Source: Saprospiraceae bacterium (GTDB taxonomy: Bacteria > Bacteroidota > Bacteroidia > Chitinophagales > Saprospiraceae). From it: a stretch of DNA of 53,340 bases. The notes under the pieces were generated by a model, which was not told where the DNA came from, ran no database searches, and saw only the letters and a program-made list of their open reading frames with translations. Positions 23,615 through 33,168 of the stretch are shown here, one piece after another; position 1 is the stretch's first letter, and each line of letters starts with the position of its first letter. Where the stretch lies: contig JAIYAP010000087.1 of assembly GCA_027488935.1 (NCBI GenBank), forward strand, positions 1-53,340, in the 5' to 3' direction. The position numbers and the translations under genes are program-made.

Positions 23615-26380
23615 ATGAAAAAAATTACCCTGCTTTATGCCGGATTAGTGCTTGGTTCCATACTTTGTATCGCAGCATTTGTCCTTTTTAGTAAAAATTG
23701 GGCTGCTTCTGAAACGAAAATGCCTGGCGGCGAAAACGAAGAAAATCCAGCCCTGCGCAAAGCCTGGGAACAACAAATGCTCGCCGACCCTGCCACGGGC
23801 CTTATTCCAGCGGGTATTTCTTTTCAGGAACAATGGTTTGCAGCGGGTTTGCCCCGCGCTGTTTCTGATCGCTCAAATGGCCCCTGGGTAAGCCGTGGCC
23901 CCTGGAACCTGGGCGGACGTACCCGCGCGATTGCCATCGATGTTACCAATGAAAATAGAATTTTGGCGGGTGGGGTATCCGGCGGTGTTTGGCTCAGTGA
24001 AGACGGTGGCCAAAGTTGGACACGCAAAACGCCGCTCAATGCCCATCCGGGTTGTGTAAGCATTGTGCAGGATACACGTCCGGGTAAGACCAATATTTGG
24101 TACTATTTGTCGGGCGAAATCTATGGGACTTCAGCATCTGGCGGTGAATCCTTTTACCTGGGGGATGGCATGTTTAAAAGCATTGACGGCGGAAATACCT
24201 GGTTGCCACTTTCTTCTACCGCAGGAGGTAATCCTCAAACCTTTTCCACGTTTTACCAAAGCGGATGGCGCACCATTACCGGCGTAACCGATTCGCTGAA
24301 TGTGGTGTACATGGCCACTTTGGGCGCCATATACCGCAGCGCCAATGGGGGCAGCAGCTGGACGGCGGTGCGCGGAGGTAATACCAGCAATTATTCTTAC
24401 TACACGGATGTTGCTACGACCACTACTGGCGTTTTGTACGCTACTTTAAGCAGCGATGGTCCGCAAAAGGGTATTTGGCGCAGTGTCAATGGCACTTCCT
24501 GGGTGAATATTTCGCCTACAGTGGCTTTCCCGGATACTTATAACCGTTTTGTCATCGGGATTAATCCGAATAATGAAAACGAATTGTACTTTCTTGGAAA
24601 TACTCCTGGTTCTGGGCATTATAACAACTATATCGATAGCGACGATTGGAGCAGTTTGTGGAAATATACTTACCTCGGCGGCGATGGTACGGGCGCGAAT
24701 GGTGTTTGGCAGGATTTATCGGCTAATTTGCCCAATACCGGCACTGAATTCGATCGTTTTGCCTGTCAGGGTGGATATGACCTGGTAGTAAAAGTGCAGC
24801 CTGGCACCAATCATGTGTTTATCGGAGGGACGAATATTTACCGCTCTACGGATGGGTTTGCTACGCCTAATAATACCGTGCAAATTGGTGGTTATAAGCC
24901 GAGTACCTATTTGCCTTTTTTCGAAATTTATGACAACCACCACCCGGATCAGCATGACTTTCTGTTTTTGCCTTCTAATCCGGTGGTGATGATTTCTGCC
25001 AGCGATGGCGGGATACACCGTACTGAAAATAGCAACGCGGCATCCGTCTCTTGGTCATCCCTCAACCGGGGCTATCAAACGACGCAGTTTTATACCGCCA
25101 TTTTTGACAAAGGCACCGCTAATGATCCCACTTTGATTGGAGGGTTGCAGGACAACGGCAATTTTATTGTCAACAGCATTGATCCTTTGGCGCCCTGGAA
25201 TCAAACGGTAAATGGCGATGGGGCTTTTGGGGCGATCCCGGATGGCAAACCCTATTATATTTTGTCGATCCAACAGGGCAGGGTGGCCAAATGTGCCATT
25301 GATGCTGCAGGCAAAGTGACGGCTTTTTCGCGCATTGACCCCATCGGTCCGGTTAAATCAGAGTATCAGTTTATCAATCCGCTGAGCCTCGATCCAACGG
25401 ATCAAAAAATCTTGTATTTGCCTGCTGGAAAGGCATTTTACCGTCAGGATGATTTGAATGTGCTGCCTTTAAATGGTGTTTGGGATAGTATTGCGACGGG
25501 CTGGAATAAATTTAACGAACTTTTGCCATCCACTGGCGGATCATATAGTTGTTTGTCGGTTTCTAAAAATAATCCGGCGCACCGGGTTTATTTAGGTTCT
25601 TCTGCGAATGTGTTTAGCCGGATTGATAATGCGCACACTGGAACACCCGCTATTTTGAACCTTCCATCGCCTGTAAATCTGTCCAATGGATACATTTCCT
25701 GTATTACGGTGGATCCCGACAATGCGGATGATGTTATTATGGTGTATTCCAATTATAATATATATAGTATTTGGCGCAGCCTTTCTGGCGGACAAAACTG
25801 GATTAAAGTTGCTGGAAACCTGGAAGCCAACACAGCCGGTTCCGGAGCAGGTCCATCTATTCGCTGGATTTCTATTTTGCCTTTCCCAGATGGTTCGCGC
25901 AAGTATTTTTGCGGTACGAGTGTGGGTTTGTACAGTGCGGATACGCTGTTGCAACACGGAACGGGCTTGCCAGGTACGGTTTGGACCCAGGAATCGCCTG
26001 ATTTAATTGGCAGTTCTGTGGTGCCATTTGTAGATGTTCGTCCGTCGGATGGCTTGGTGGTGGCGGCCACGCATGGTATTGGTATGTTTTCAGCCAATTT
26101 TTCGCCGCCTTCGGTGGGGAGCAAGACGCCCGTATCTGCGACTAATTTAATGGTGTATCCCAATCCATCTCGTTCAGATGTATATTTTGACCTGAATAAT
26201 TTTCCTTCGCAAGTGCTTGACGTACAGTTGTTTGATCAACAAGGGCGTATGGTGCGGCAACAACGCTGGGGCATTGGGGATGTGCATCGTTTGTCGGTTG
26301 CCGATTTGGCGAATGGGGTTTATTTTTATGAGGTGCGTGGACGTGGATGGGTGAAACGTGGGAAGATTATCCGGGGGTAA
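23615..26380 (+). CDS. Secreted BNR/VPS10-type beta-propeller protein with T9SS tail
   Basis: A 921-residue protein. It begins with a hydrophobic export segment (ITLLYAGLVLGSILCIAAFVLF). Asp-box motifs SEDGGQSW, SIDGGNTW, SANGGSSW and SLSGGQNW mark propeller blades across residues ~85-800, a fold shared with sortilin/VPS10, sialidases and xyloglucanases, but catalytic residues of those enzymes cannot be assigned. The end (NLMVYPNPSRSDVYFDLNNF ... VYFYEVRGRGWVKRG) is a type A T9SS domain. It resembles the protein at 15498 in architecture but is shorter and lacks the dockerin and cohesin parts. Its 3' end overlaps the convergent MarR gene by 14 bp. Confidence 0.87.
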   Translation: MKKITLLYAGLVLGSILCIAAFVLFSKNWAASETKMPGGENEENPALRKAWEQQMLADPATGLIPAGISFQEQWFAAGLPRAVSDRSNGPWVSRGPWNLGGRTRAIAIDVTNENRILAGGVSGGVWLSEDGGQSWTRKTPLNAHPGCVSIVQDTRPGKTNIWYYLSGEIYGTSASGGESFYLGDGMFKSIDGGNTWLPLSSTAGGNPQTFSTFYQSGWRTITGVTDSLNVVYMATLGAIYRSANGGSSWTAVRGGNTSNYSYYTDVATTTTGVLYATLSSDGPQKGIWRSVNGTSWVNISPTVAFPDTYNRFVIGINPNNENELYFLGNTPGSGHYNNYIDSDDWSSLWKYTYLGGDGTGANGVWQDLSANLPNTGTEFDRFACQGGYDLVVKVQPGTNHVFIGGTNIYRSTDGFATPNNTVQIGGYKPSTYLPFFEIYDNHHPDQHDFLFLPSNPVVMISASDGGIHRTENSNAASVSWSSLNRGYQTTQFYTAIFDKGTANDPTLIGGLQDNGNFIVNSIDPLAPWNQTVNGDGAFGAIPDGKPYYILSIQQGRVAKCAIDAAGKVTAFSRIDPIGPVKSEYQFINPLSLDPTDQKILYLPAGKAFYRQDDLNVLPLNGVWDSIATGWNKFNELLPSTGGSYSCLSVSKNNPAHRVYLGSSANVFSRIDNAHTGTPAILNLPSPVNLSNGYISCITVDPDNADDVIMVYSNYNIYSIWRSLSGGQNWIKVAGNLEANTAGSGAGPSIRWISILPFPDGSRKYFCGTSVGLYSADTLLQHGTGLPGTVWTQESPDLIGSSVVPFVDVRPSDGLVVAATHGIGMFSANFSPPSVGSKTPVSATNLMVYPNPSRSDVYFDLNNFPSQVLDVQLFDQQGRMVRQQRWGIGDVHRLSVADLANGVYFYEVRGRGWVKRGKIIRG

Positions 26381-27026
26381 CGGGGCGCCCAACAACAACC
26401 TTCAACATCCCTTCAAATGACTCATTTTTTGTTTTTGCCTGCATAACCTGGTGAAACACTTCCAATTTCTCTAACAATTGTACCAGGGTGATGCGCTCGG
26501 ATTTGGTCAAATTGCCTGCTACAATATGCGAAACCAAGCCCATACGGCCATACAAAGGCAATAAAACCTCCAAGCCCTGCTCGGAAATGGCAATTTGTTT
26601 GCTGCGCCGATCTTCCAAATCGTCTTGCTGACGAATTAATCCAAGCGCCAACAAACGTTTAATAATGTCCATACCCGTCGGTTTTTCATGTCGATGGCGG
26701 TATATCAGCTCCGATTTGGTCATGGAACCAAATGTATGAAGCGCTGCCAAATACACAAACTCGTCCATATTGCCCAAGACGGTGCCCTCTAAGGCTTTTC
26801 GGACATAAATACGGGCATAACGAGTCATAAAAAACAACAGCCTTCCAATGATTACTTCTGGGGACTCACCAGTTATGGTCGGTATTGCTGGTTCCTCGGT
26901 TTCCACAAGATTTGCTTGCTGACGCGTAAGCCAAACCGCAAAGTGTTGTACATCATCCACTTTGGTATTGGTCTTTTCATATTCTTCCAAAAGCGGAAGC
27001 AAAGTTTGCAACAATTGATATTTCAT
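26367..27026 (-). CDS. MarR family transcriptional regulator
   Basis: A 219-residue protein with a winged-helix core at ~75-175: FVYLAALHTFGSMTKSELIYRHRHEKPTGMDIIKRLLALGLIRQQDDLEDRRSKQIAISEQG, where DRRSKQI is the typical wing. The N-terminal ~70 residues are a helical dimer region longer than usual. The gene is divergent from a TonB-dependent receptor, and a 10-bp inverted repeat lies in the 89-bp gap, so self-regulation and control of the receptor are likely. The C-terminus overlaps the end of the convergent T9SS gene. Confidence 0.85.
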   Translation of the reverse strand: MKYQLLQTLLPLLEEYEKTNTKVDDVQHFAVWLTRQQANLVETEEPAIPTITGESPEVIIGRLLFFMTRYARIYVRKALEGTVLGNMDEFVYLAALHTFGSMTKSELIYRHRHEKPTGMDIIKRLLALGLIRQQDDLEDRRSKQIAISEQGLEVLLPLYGRMGLVSHIVAGNLTKSERITLVQLLEKLEVFHQVMQAKTKNESFEGMLKVVVGRPVTPG

Positions 27027-27068
27027 GAAAAAAAAGTTGTGTCAAATGTAAACAGTTTTTTAAAAAGA

Positions 27069-27108
27069 ATGTTTTTATACTAAATTAAATTTTTAAGCAT
27101 AAAAACAT
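27069..27108. promoter_or_regulatory. Inverted-repeat operator between marR-type gene and TonB receptor
   Basis: ATGTTTTTAT (27069-27078) and ATAAAAACAT (27099-27108) form a perfect 10-bp inverted repeat with a 20-bp spacer; weaker symmetry continues inwards. The spacing suggests two dimer half-sites two to three helical turns apart. It ends 7 bp before the receptor ATG. Confidence 0.6.
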
Positions 27109-27115
27109 ACCTAAA

Positions 27116-29587
27116 ATGCACTTAAATCGCACTGCTTGCTTGCTCAAATCCTGGCTTTTCTTGGGGTTGTTATTGGGTAATTTTCAAATTGCCATCGCCC
27201 AAAGTACGGGTATTTTGGTGGGTTCTGTGACAGACAAAATTACCCAGGAGGCCATTATTGGCGCCACCGTTCGTTTGGAGGACACCCAACTCGGCACGGC
27301 CACCGATGTAGAGGGCAAATTTAAACTGGCGGGTATTCCGCCCAAAACGTATAATGTAACGGTTTCTTACCTCGGTTACGTCACCCAAACACGGTATAAT
27401 ATCGTAATTACCACGGGAAATGCCAATTTTGTCAACGTTGAACTCGAAACCGATGCGAAAAGTTTAGGCGAAGTGACCATTTCCGAAAACAAATCGGTCC
27501 GCATCGCTTCTGCCGAAACGCCGCTTTCGATTCAAAACCTCAGCGCACAGGAAATTAAAGCCAACCCAGGTGGAAACTTTGATATTTCGCGCGTGATTAG
27601 TACGTTGCCTGGCGTAGGGGGTACTGCCGCCAGTGGGGCTTTCCGCAACGACCTGCTCATTCGCGGAGGCGGCCCTGGTGAAAATGTGTTTTACCTCGAT
27701 GGGGTGGAAATTCCGGTCATCAACCATTTCTCCACACAAGGCGCTTCCGGTGGACCGCAAGGTATTCTAAATGTGTCGTTTATTGAAGATGCTACCTTGT
27801 CTACCAGTGCCTTCAATGCACGTTACGACAACCCCTTATCGGCAGTGTTGCAATTGCGCCAACGCGATGGAAATCCGGAGCGTTTTCAGGGGAATTTTCG
27901 TTTGAGCGGTACCGAGGCTGCCATAACGACGGAAGGCCCTTTGAGTAAAAAAACGACCTTCCTGGCTTCTGCACGCCGTTCTTACCTTTCGCTGTTGTTT
28001 GAATTGATTAATTTGCCTATTCGCCCCGATTATTGGGATTTTCAGTATAAAGTTACGCACAAGTTCAACGCAAAAACCAGCCTGACGATATTAGGCGTGG
28101 GTGCAATTGATAATTTTGAATTTGCCCTGCCCAAAGAATCCACCGCCGAAAACATCTATATTTTTAGTTCCAATCCGCGCAACAAGCAATGGAACTACAC
28201 CCAGGGTTTTACCCTTAAACACCTGATCGAGAACGGTTTCTGGAACCTGACCTTCAGCCGCAACATGCTTGATAATCAGTTGGACCAATTTCGAGAAAAT
28301 TACGACGGGCAACAACGCGATGAAAGCAAAAGAACCCTGGGCGTAAACAGCCAGGAAATTGAAAACAAACTCCGATTTGATTTTAACAAATACTTGGGAA
28401 ATTGGCGCATTTCGGCTGGGGCTGGCCTGCAATATGTCAAATATAACAACAAGACGTTCACCAACATTCAACCTGAAATAAAAGATTCGCTGGGGAACAT
28501 CGTTCAAGATGCAATCAATTTGCGTTTCAATACGGCCATCGACTTTTTTAAGTTTGGTTTGTTTGCCCAGGCCAATCGCTCTTTTTTCAACAATCGCATC
28601 GCTTTATCGGCAGGTATTCGGGCAGATGGCAATACGTTTACTTCGGATGGTGCTAATTTGGGCAATACAATTAGTCCGCGTGCCAGTTTGTCGGTGGCAT
28701 TAACCGAAAAATGGAAGGCCAATGCCAGTATAGGCCGCTATTACAGAATTGCACCGTACACGGTGTTGGGGTACCGGGATGAAAACAATACGTTGGTAAA
28801 TAAAAATGTGCCTTACACCTATAATGACCACTATGTAATCGGATTGGAATATGTACCCACCCCGACTTTGCGTATTACGGCAGAAGGGTTTTACAAACAG
28901 TACCATAATTATTTGATTACAACCAACGACGGGATCTCGTTTGCCAACCAGGGTGGAGGGTTTGGCATTGTGGGCAATGAGCCTGTACGCGGTGGTGGTA
29001 AAGGAGAAACGTATGGCCTGGAATTGTTTGTACAGCAAAAACTGTGGCGCAATTTCTTTTTTGTGGGCTCCTACACCTATTTCTATTCTCGTTTTGCAGG
29101 GGTAGATGGCAAGTTGGTCGCTTCGTCTTGGGATAACCGCCATTTGATAGCGCTTACGTTGGGTAAAAAATTCCGTAAAAACTATGAATTAGGGGTCAAA
29201 TGGCAGTTTCAAGGTGGGTCGCCTTACACGCCCTTTGACGAAACAGCCAGTCGCCAAAACTACCTGAACATTGGAACAGGTACCTTCGATTACACCCGCC
29301 TCAATTCGCAGCGGTTGCCCAATTTCAGTCAGTTGGATATCCGGATAGACAAAAAGTGGAATTTCAAAAAAACGACCTTCGATTTGTATGTGGATGTGAC
29401 CAATTTACTAGCCCGTGCCAATCCGAGTTTGCCCAGTTACACCTTTAAACGGAAGGAGGATAATTCGGATTTTGTTACCACGGATGGGCAGCCAATTCGC
29501 TTAGATGGGTCCAATGCAATCCCTTATTTGCTGCCGCCAGCTGCTGGAATGGCACTCCCCACGATTGGATTTATTTTCGAGTTTTAG
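27116..29587 (+). CDS. TonB-dependent outer-membrane receptor
   Basis: An 823-residue protein. After a signal peptide (LLKSWLFLGLLLGNFQIAIAQ) comes a carboxypeptidase-regulatory-like domain at ~30-115 (LVGSVTDKITQEAIIGATVRLEDTQLGTATDVEGKFKLAG). The plug follows (~120-235: NLSAQEIKANPGGNFDISRVISTLPGV, RNDLLIRGGGPGENVFYLDGVEIP). The rest is a beta-barrel with aromatic strand ends, finishing in FIFEF, the terminal Phe that barrel assembly recognises. No SusD partner is adjacent, so polysaccharide import is not indicated; a siderophore, metal complex or peptide is possible. The divergent MarR gene and the inverted repeat at 27069-27108 suggest ligand-responsive control. Confidence 0.93.
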   Translation: MHLNRTACLLKSWLFLGLLLGNFQIAIAQSTGILVGSVTDKITQEAIIGATVRLEDTQLGTATDVEGKFKLAGIPPKTYNVTVSYLGYVTQTRYNIVITTGNANFVNVELETDAKSLGEVTISENKSVRIASAETPLSIQNLSAQEIKANPGGNFDISRVISTLPGVGGTAASGAFRNDLLIRGGGPGENVFYLDGVEIPVINHFSTQGASGGPQGILNVSFIEDATLSTSAFNARYDNPLSAVLQLRQRDGNPERFQGNFRLSGTEAAITTEGPLSKKTTFLASARRSYLSLLFELINLPIRPDYWDFQYKVTHKFNAKTSLTILGVGAIDNFEFALPKESTAENIYIFSSNPRNKQWNYTQGFTLKHLIENGFWNLTFSRNMLDNQLDQFRENYDGQQRDESKRTLGVNSQEIENKLRFDFNKYLGNWRISAGAGLQYVKYNNKTFTNIQPEIKDSLGNIVQDAINLRFNTAIDFFKFGLFAQANRSFFNNRIALSAGIRADGNTFTSDGANLGNTISPRASLSVALTEKWKANASIGRYYRIAPYTVLGYRDENNTLVNKNVPYTYNDHYVIGLEYVPTPTLRITAEGFYKQYHNYLITTNDGISFANQGGGFGIVGNEPVRGGGKGETYGLELFVQQKLWRNFFFVGSYTYFYSRFAGVDGKLVASSWDNRHLIALTLGKKFRKNYELGVKWQFQGGSPYTPFDETASRQNYLNIGTGTFDYTRLNSQRLPNFSQLDIRIDKKWNFKKTTFDLYVDVTNLLARANPSLPSYTFKRKEDNSDFVTTDGQPIRLDGSNAIPYLLPPAAGMALPTIGFIFEF

Positions 29588-29616
29588 AAAAAACCTTTTG
29601 TTTCAGGCTTTCTATC

Positions 29617-29670
29617 TATATTTGCGCGCTTTTTACCAACAGGGTTCTGTTGCGTAAGCGCGCTTTTTTT
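29617..29670 (+). terminator. Promoter-like box (29617-29624) overlapping a hairpin with T7 run
   Basis: GCGCGCTT (29624-29631) pairs with AAGCGCGC (29656-29663), with CAACAG/CTGTTG inside, followed by seven T. It probably ends the receptor transcript, 37 bp past its stop. An exact TATATTTG lies directly in front, with TTTG 16 bp upstream; a start there would place the hairpin in the secDF leader as a possible attenuator. Confidence 0.65.
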
Positions 29671-29763
29671 GCTTTTATTCAATGAAGGCAAGTTAAAAGA
29701 AAATGCTAACGCAAAGATGCTCAAACACTTAAAAATTTCTTTATCACTCATTCGTAACGAGGT

Positions 29764-32700
29764 ATGCAAAGTAAAGGCGTAGTAAGATTTTTCCTCATCG
29801 CGCTAACTTTAGTGTGTTTGTACCAGTTTTTACTGATTGTACCAACCAATAATGTGGAGAGCAAGGCACGGCGGTATGCCACTGATATGGCGTCCCGGAA
29901 CCCAAATGTGGCCTGGCGGACGTATTACAGCGGTTATCTGGACTCATTGTCCAGTGAAACGGTTTTTTCCATTCCGTTGATTAAAAAATTCACCTATGCG
30001 GACTTGAAAAAAAGTCAGCTGGCCATGGGTCTTGACCTGAAAGGTGGCATGAGCGTGTTGCTCCAAGTGGATTTGCGCGATTTCATCAAAAGTTTGTCTT
30101 TGGGCAATGCTGATCCTTTGATCGATCAGGCTTTGAACAAAGCAGGTGAATTGCAAAAAACGCAACAAGCCGATTATATTTCACTTTTCGCACAATCCTG
30201 GAACGAGGTGAGTGGTGGAAAGCCGCTTGCATCGGTTTTTGGTCGCAATGAATCTTTGAAAGGCAAAATCAATTTTGATTCGCCCAACGCTGATGTGTTG
30301 CGCACCCTGCGCGATCTGGCCAACCAAACCGTAGGTGAAACCTACAAGCGTTTGAAACAACGGATCGACAAATTGGGCGTTGTTCAGCCTAATGTAAGTT
30401 TGGATGCAAGCCGCGACTTGATCCTGGTTGAACTTCCAGGTATCGATAACCCACAGCGTGCACGGGATTTATTGACCAGCTCTGCAAAATTGGAGTTCTG
30501 GAATACTTATCGCTTCGGCGATGAAGGCATTGGCAATCAATTGCTTGCAGCCGATCAGAAGTTGATGGTGCTGGGGTCAGGCGATTCAACCAGCCAGGCC
30601 AACATGGTGAAGGACACCACGTACGCCTATCCAAAAGGTGCAGATGGTTTGCCAGATACTACCAAGGCAAAAGAAATGGTGATTTCTGAACGCAAAGCAG
30701 AAGCGCAAAGCCAGGAAGCAGGTCCACTGCGCAAAATCCTGGAGTTGAGCGGCCAGGCACAGTCCCCCATTATTGGTTACGCCGATAATAATAAAAGAGA
30801 GGCGGTGATCGCACTATTGAGCCGTCCTGAAATCGCATCGATGTTCCCTGCCGATTTGCAATTCAAATGGGCACAAAAAGGCATTGAAGATAAAGGCAAT
30901 GGCAGTACCGCGATTGGTAAATACATGTTGTATGCCATTAAGAAAAAAGGCAACGACGATAAAGCGCCGCTCGATGGTTCTATTGTAACCAATGCCAGCG
31001 AGCAGCCTGATCCGACCAGCGGTCAGATTACGGTAAGCCTGAGCATGAACAACGACGGCGCCAAAACTTGGGCCGACATGACCCGCAAGGCATATGAAGG
31101 TGGTCGTCGCGAAATCGCGATCCTCCTAGATGACGAGGTGGTTAGCGCACCAAGCGTAAATGGCGCGATCGAAGGCGGAAGTTCGCAAATCACCGGCGAC
31201 TTTACCCTGGATGAAGCAAAAGACCTTTCCAGCATCTTGCAAGTTGGTAAACTGCCTGCAGGTACCCACATTGTACAGGAAAGCCAGGTTGGTCCATCTT
31301 TAGGTGCTGAAAACATCAACCGTTCGTTGTTTACGATGGTTCTTTCGGTATTGATGTTGTGCGCATTTATGATCGCCTATTATAACAAAGGTGGTTTGAT
31401 CAGCGTAATTGCCTTGTTGGCTAACATCTTCTTTATCATTGGAACCTTGGCTTCGATGGGTACGGTATTGACCCTGCCTGGTATTGCAGGTATCGTATTG
31501 ACCCTGGCAACGGCCATTGATGCCAACGTAATCATTTACGAACGGATTCGAGAGGAACTTCGAAATGGGATGGGCATGGCAAAAGCGGTTTCGGAAGGTT
31601 TCTCCCGCGCAGTTACCGCCATCATCGACGCAAACGTAACGATGTTGCTGACCGCCCTGGTATTGATGTACTTCGGTTTGGGACCAATTAAAGGTTTTGG
31701 TACTGTACTGTTGGTAGGTATCTTGAGTTCATTGTTCACTGCTGTATTGGTTGGACGTATGTTGACCGACTGGTGGATGGAAAAAGGATGGGAAATTAAC
31801 TACAGCCGCAAATGGTCTGAAAACTGGTTGGTAGGCTTCCATTATGATTGGATGGGCAAACGCCGCTATGCTTACTTGTTCTCTGCCGCGCTGATTTTGA
31901 TCGGTATTGGTTCGTTCTTTACGCGCGGTTTCGAGTTGGGCGTTGACTTTAAGGGTGGTTATTCCTTTAATGTTCAGTTTGAACAAGCGGTGGAATTGGA
32001 AACATTGCGCGGTCCTTTGTCCGCTTCGTTGGAAGGCAATCCGGTCATCAAAGCCGTAAGCACCCAAAATACATACAACATCACTACTTCTTACCTGATC
32101 AATGAGCAGGGTAAAGATGTGACCGATCGGGTAGTTGCCAAATTGCACGAGGGTATTAAAAATGCCGGTATCAACACCGATTTGGAAAACTTCAAGAAAA
32201 CCGACGGAACAGGCACACATATCACCTCTTCCAGTCAGGTAGGTGCTACGGTTGCGGATGACATTCGTTCGTCTTCTTTCCTGGCAGGTTTCTGGGCGCT
32301 TTCGTTGATCTTCTTGTTCTTGTTGATTCGTTTCCGCCGCTGGCAATTTTCGCTGGGCGCGGTATTGTCTTTATTCCACGACGTATTAATTACGCTTGGA
32401 TTCTTCTCCTTGCTGCATGGTTTGGTGCCGTTCTCTTTGGAGATCGATCAGGCGATCATTGCTTGTATTCTGACCGTTATTGGTTTCTCGGTGAATGACA
32501 CGGTTATTGTATATGACCGTATTCGTGAGTTTATCAACACGTTGGCAGGCCGCAAAAAGGAAGAGGTGTTTAACATGGCGATCAATACGACCCTGAGCCG
32601 TACCTTGATTACTTCCGGTACAGTATTCCTGGTGGTACTCTTGTTGTTCCTCTTCGGCGGCAGCGCCATTAAAGGGTTCGCATTTGGTATGTTGGTGGGT

Positions 32701-32841
32701 ATGTTCTTCGGTACATATTCCTCCGTCTTTATTGCCTCTGCGTTTGTAATTGACTTGACCCGTGAAGACATTATTTCTGGTAAAGCAACCGTAACGGCGG
32801 CAAAACCGGCAGATGCTACCAAGAAAGCAGTTGCGAAATAA
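29764..32841 (+). CDS. secDF: Fused SecD-SecF protein-export membrane subunit
   Basis: A 1025-residue inner-membrane protein. SecD spans residues ~1-660: an N-terminal helix, GLDLKGGMSVLLQVD, the large periplasmic P1 region, SSILQVGKLPAG and TLATAIDANVIIYERIREEL, the motif carrying proton-path residues. SecF follows from ~690: ELGVDFKGGYSFNVQF, SSFLAGFWALSLIFLFLLIRFR, and GFSVNDTVIVYDRIREF. Twelve helices are expected. It uses the proton gradient to pull proteins through SecYEG and is normally single-copy. Fusion of secD and secF is usual in Bacteroidota. It serves all Sec-exported proteins here, including T9SS cargo. A strong terminator follows at 32888. Confidence 0.97.
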   Translation: MQSKGVVRFFLIALTLVCLYQFLLIVPTNNVESKARRYATDMASRNPNVAWRTYYSGYLDSLSSETVFSIPLIKKFTYADLKKSQLAMGLDLKGGMSVLLQVDLRDFIKSLSLGNADPLIDQALNKAGELQKTQQADYISLFAQSWNEVSGGKPLASVFGRNESLKGKINFDSPNADVLRTLRDLANQTVGETYKRLKQRIDKLGVVQPNVSLDASRDLILVELPGIDNPQRARDLLTSSAKLEFWNTYRFGDEGIGNQLLAADQKLMVLGSGDSTSQANMVKDTTYAYPKGADGLPDTTKAKEMVISERKAEAQSQEAGPLRKILELSGQAQSPIIGYADNNKREAVIALLSRPEIASMFPADLQFKWAQKGIEDKGNGSTAIGKYMLYAIKKKGNDDKAPLDGSIVTNASEQPDPTSGQITVSLSMNNDGAKTWADMTRKAYEGGRREIAILLDDEVVSAPSVNGAIEGGSSQITGDFTLDEAKDLSSILQVGKLPAGTHIVQESQVGPSLGAENINRSLFTMVLSVLMLCAFMIAYYNKGGLISVIALLANIFFIIGTLASMGTVLTLPGIAGIVLTLATAIDANVIIYERIREELRNGMGMAKAVSEGFSRAVTAIIDANVTMLLTALVLMYFGLGPIKGFGTVLLVGILSSLFTAVLVGRMLTDWWMEKGWEINYSRKWSENWLVGFHYDWMGKRRYAYLFSAALILIGIGSFFTRGFELGVDFKGGYSFNVQFEQAVELETLRGPLSASLEGNPVIKAVSTQNTYNITTSYLINEQGKDVTDRVVAKLHEGIKNAGINTDLENFKKTDGTGTHITSSSQVGATVADDIRSSSFLAGFWALSLIFLFLLIRFRRWQFSLGAVLSLFHDVLITLGFFSLLHGLVPFSLEIDQAIIACILTVIGFSVNDTVIVYDRIREFINTLAGRKKEEVFNMAINTTLSRTLITSGTVFLVVLLLFLFGGSAIKGFAFGMLVGMFFGTYSSVFIASAFVIDLTREDIISGKATVTAAKPADATKKAVAK

Positions 32842-32887
32842 GTTGTAAGGTTCTTGCGCATTTTTTGCGCTATTGTATAAGATTAAG

Positions 32888-32927
32888 CCTCCGATTTGAA
32901 CGTTTGTTTGAATCGGAGGTTTTTTTT
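32888..32927 (+). terminator. Rho-independent terminator of secDF
   Basis: CCTCCGATT (32888-32896) pairs perfectly with AATCGGAGG (32911-32919) and a run of eight T follows. Confidence 0.92.
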
Positions 32928-32959
32928 GATGAATAATATCCTCGTTTAATACAAATGTT

Positions 32960-33028
32960 CGACCTCTCCGAGGTCGTGAACGCGGTGGGGGCATTTATTT
33001 CTACAAATATTCGACCTCTCCGAGGTCG
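32960..33028. repeat. Two copies of the CGACCTC palindrome family
   Basis: CGACCTC-TCC-GAGGTCG occurs at 32960-32976 and 33012-33028, each preceded by ACAAATRTT and followed by TGAA. Both point the same way. Further copies lie at 41334-41540. Confidence 0.9.
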
Positions 33029-33097
33029 TGAATGATTTGGTATCTTCTGTTCGTTTTATGATGTATTTTTTTCCGAATATTCGGATGTACATAAAAA

Positions 33098-33131
33098 ATC
33101 CCGAATTCTGGTTCTCACCAAAATTCGGGAT
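33098..33131 (-). terminator. Terminator of the coiled-coil gene, GNRA hairpin family
   Basis: On the minus strand ATCCCGAATTTTGGT pairs with ACCAGAATTCGGGAT around GAGA, then TTTTTTA. The loop differs from the GAAA of its relatives but keeps the GNRA form. Confidence 0.88.
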
Positions 33132-33168
33132 GACACATGTTTACACGTTATTTTATCCGAACAGCAGT

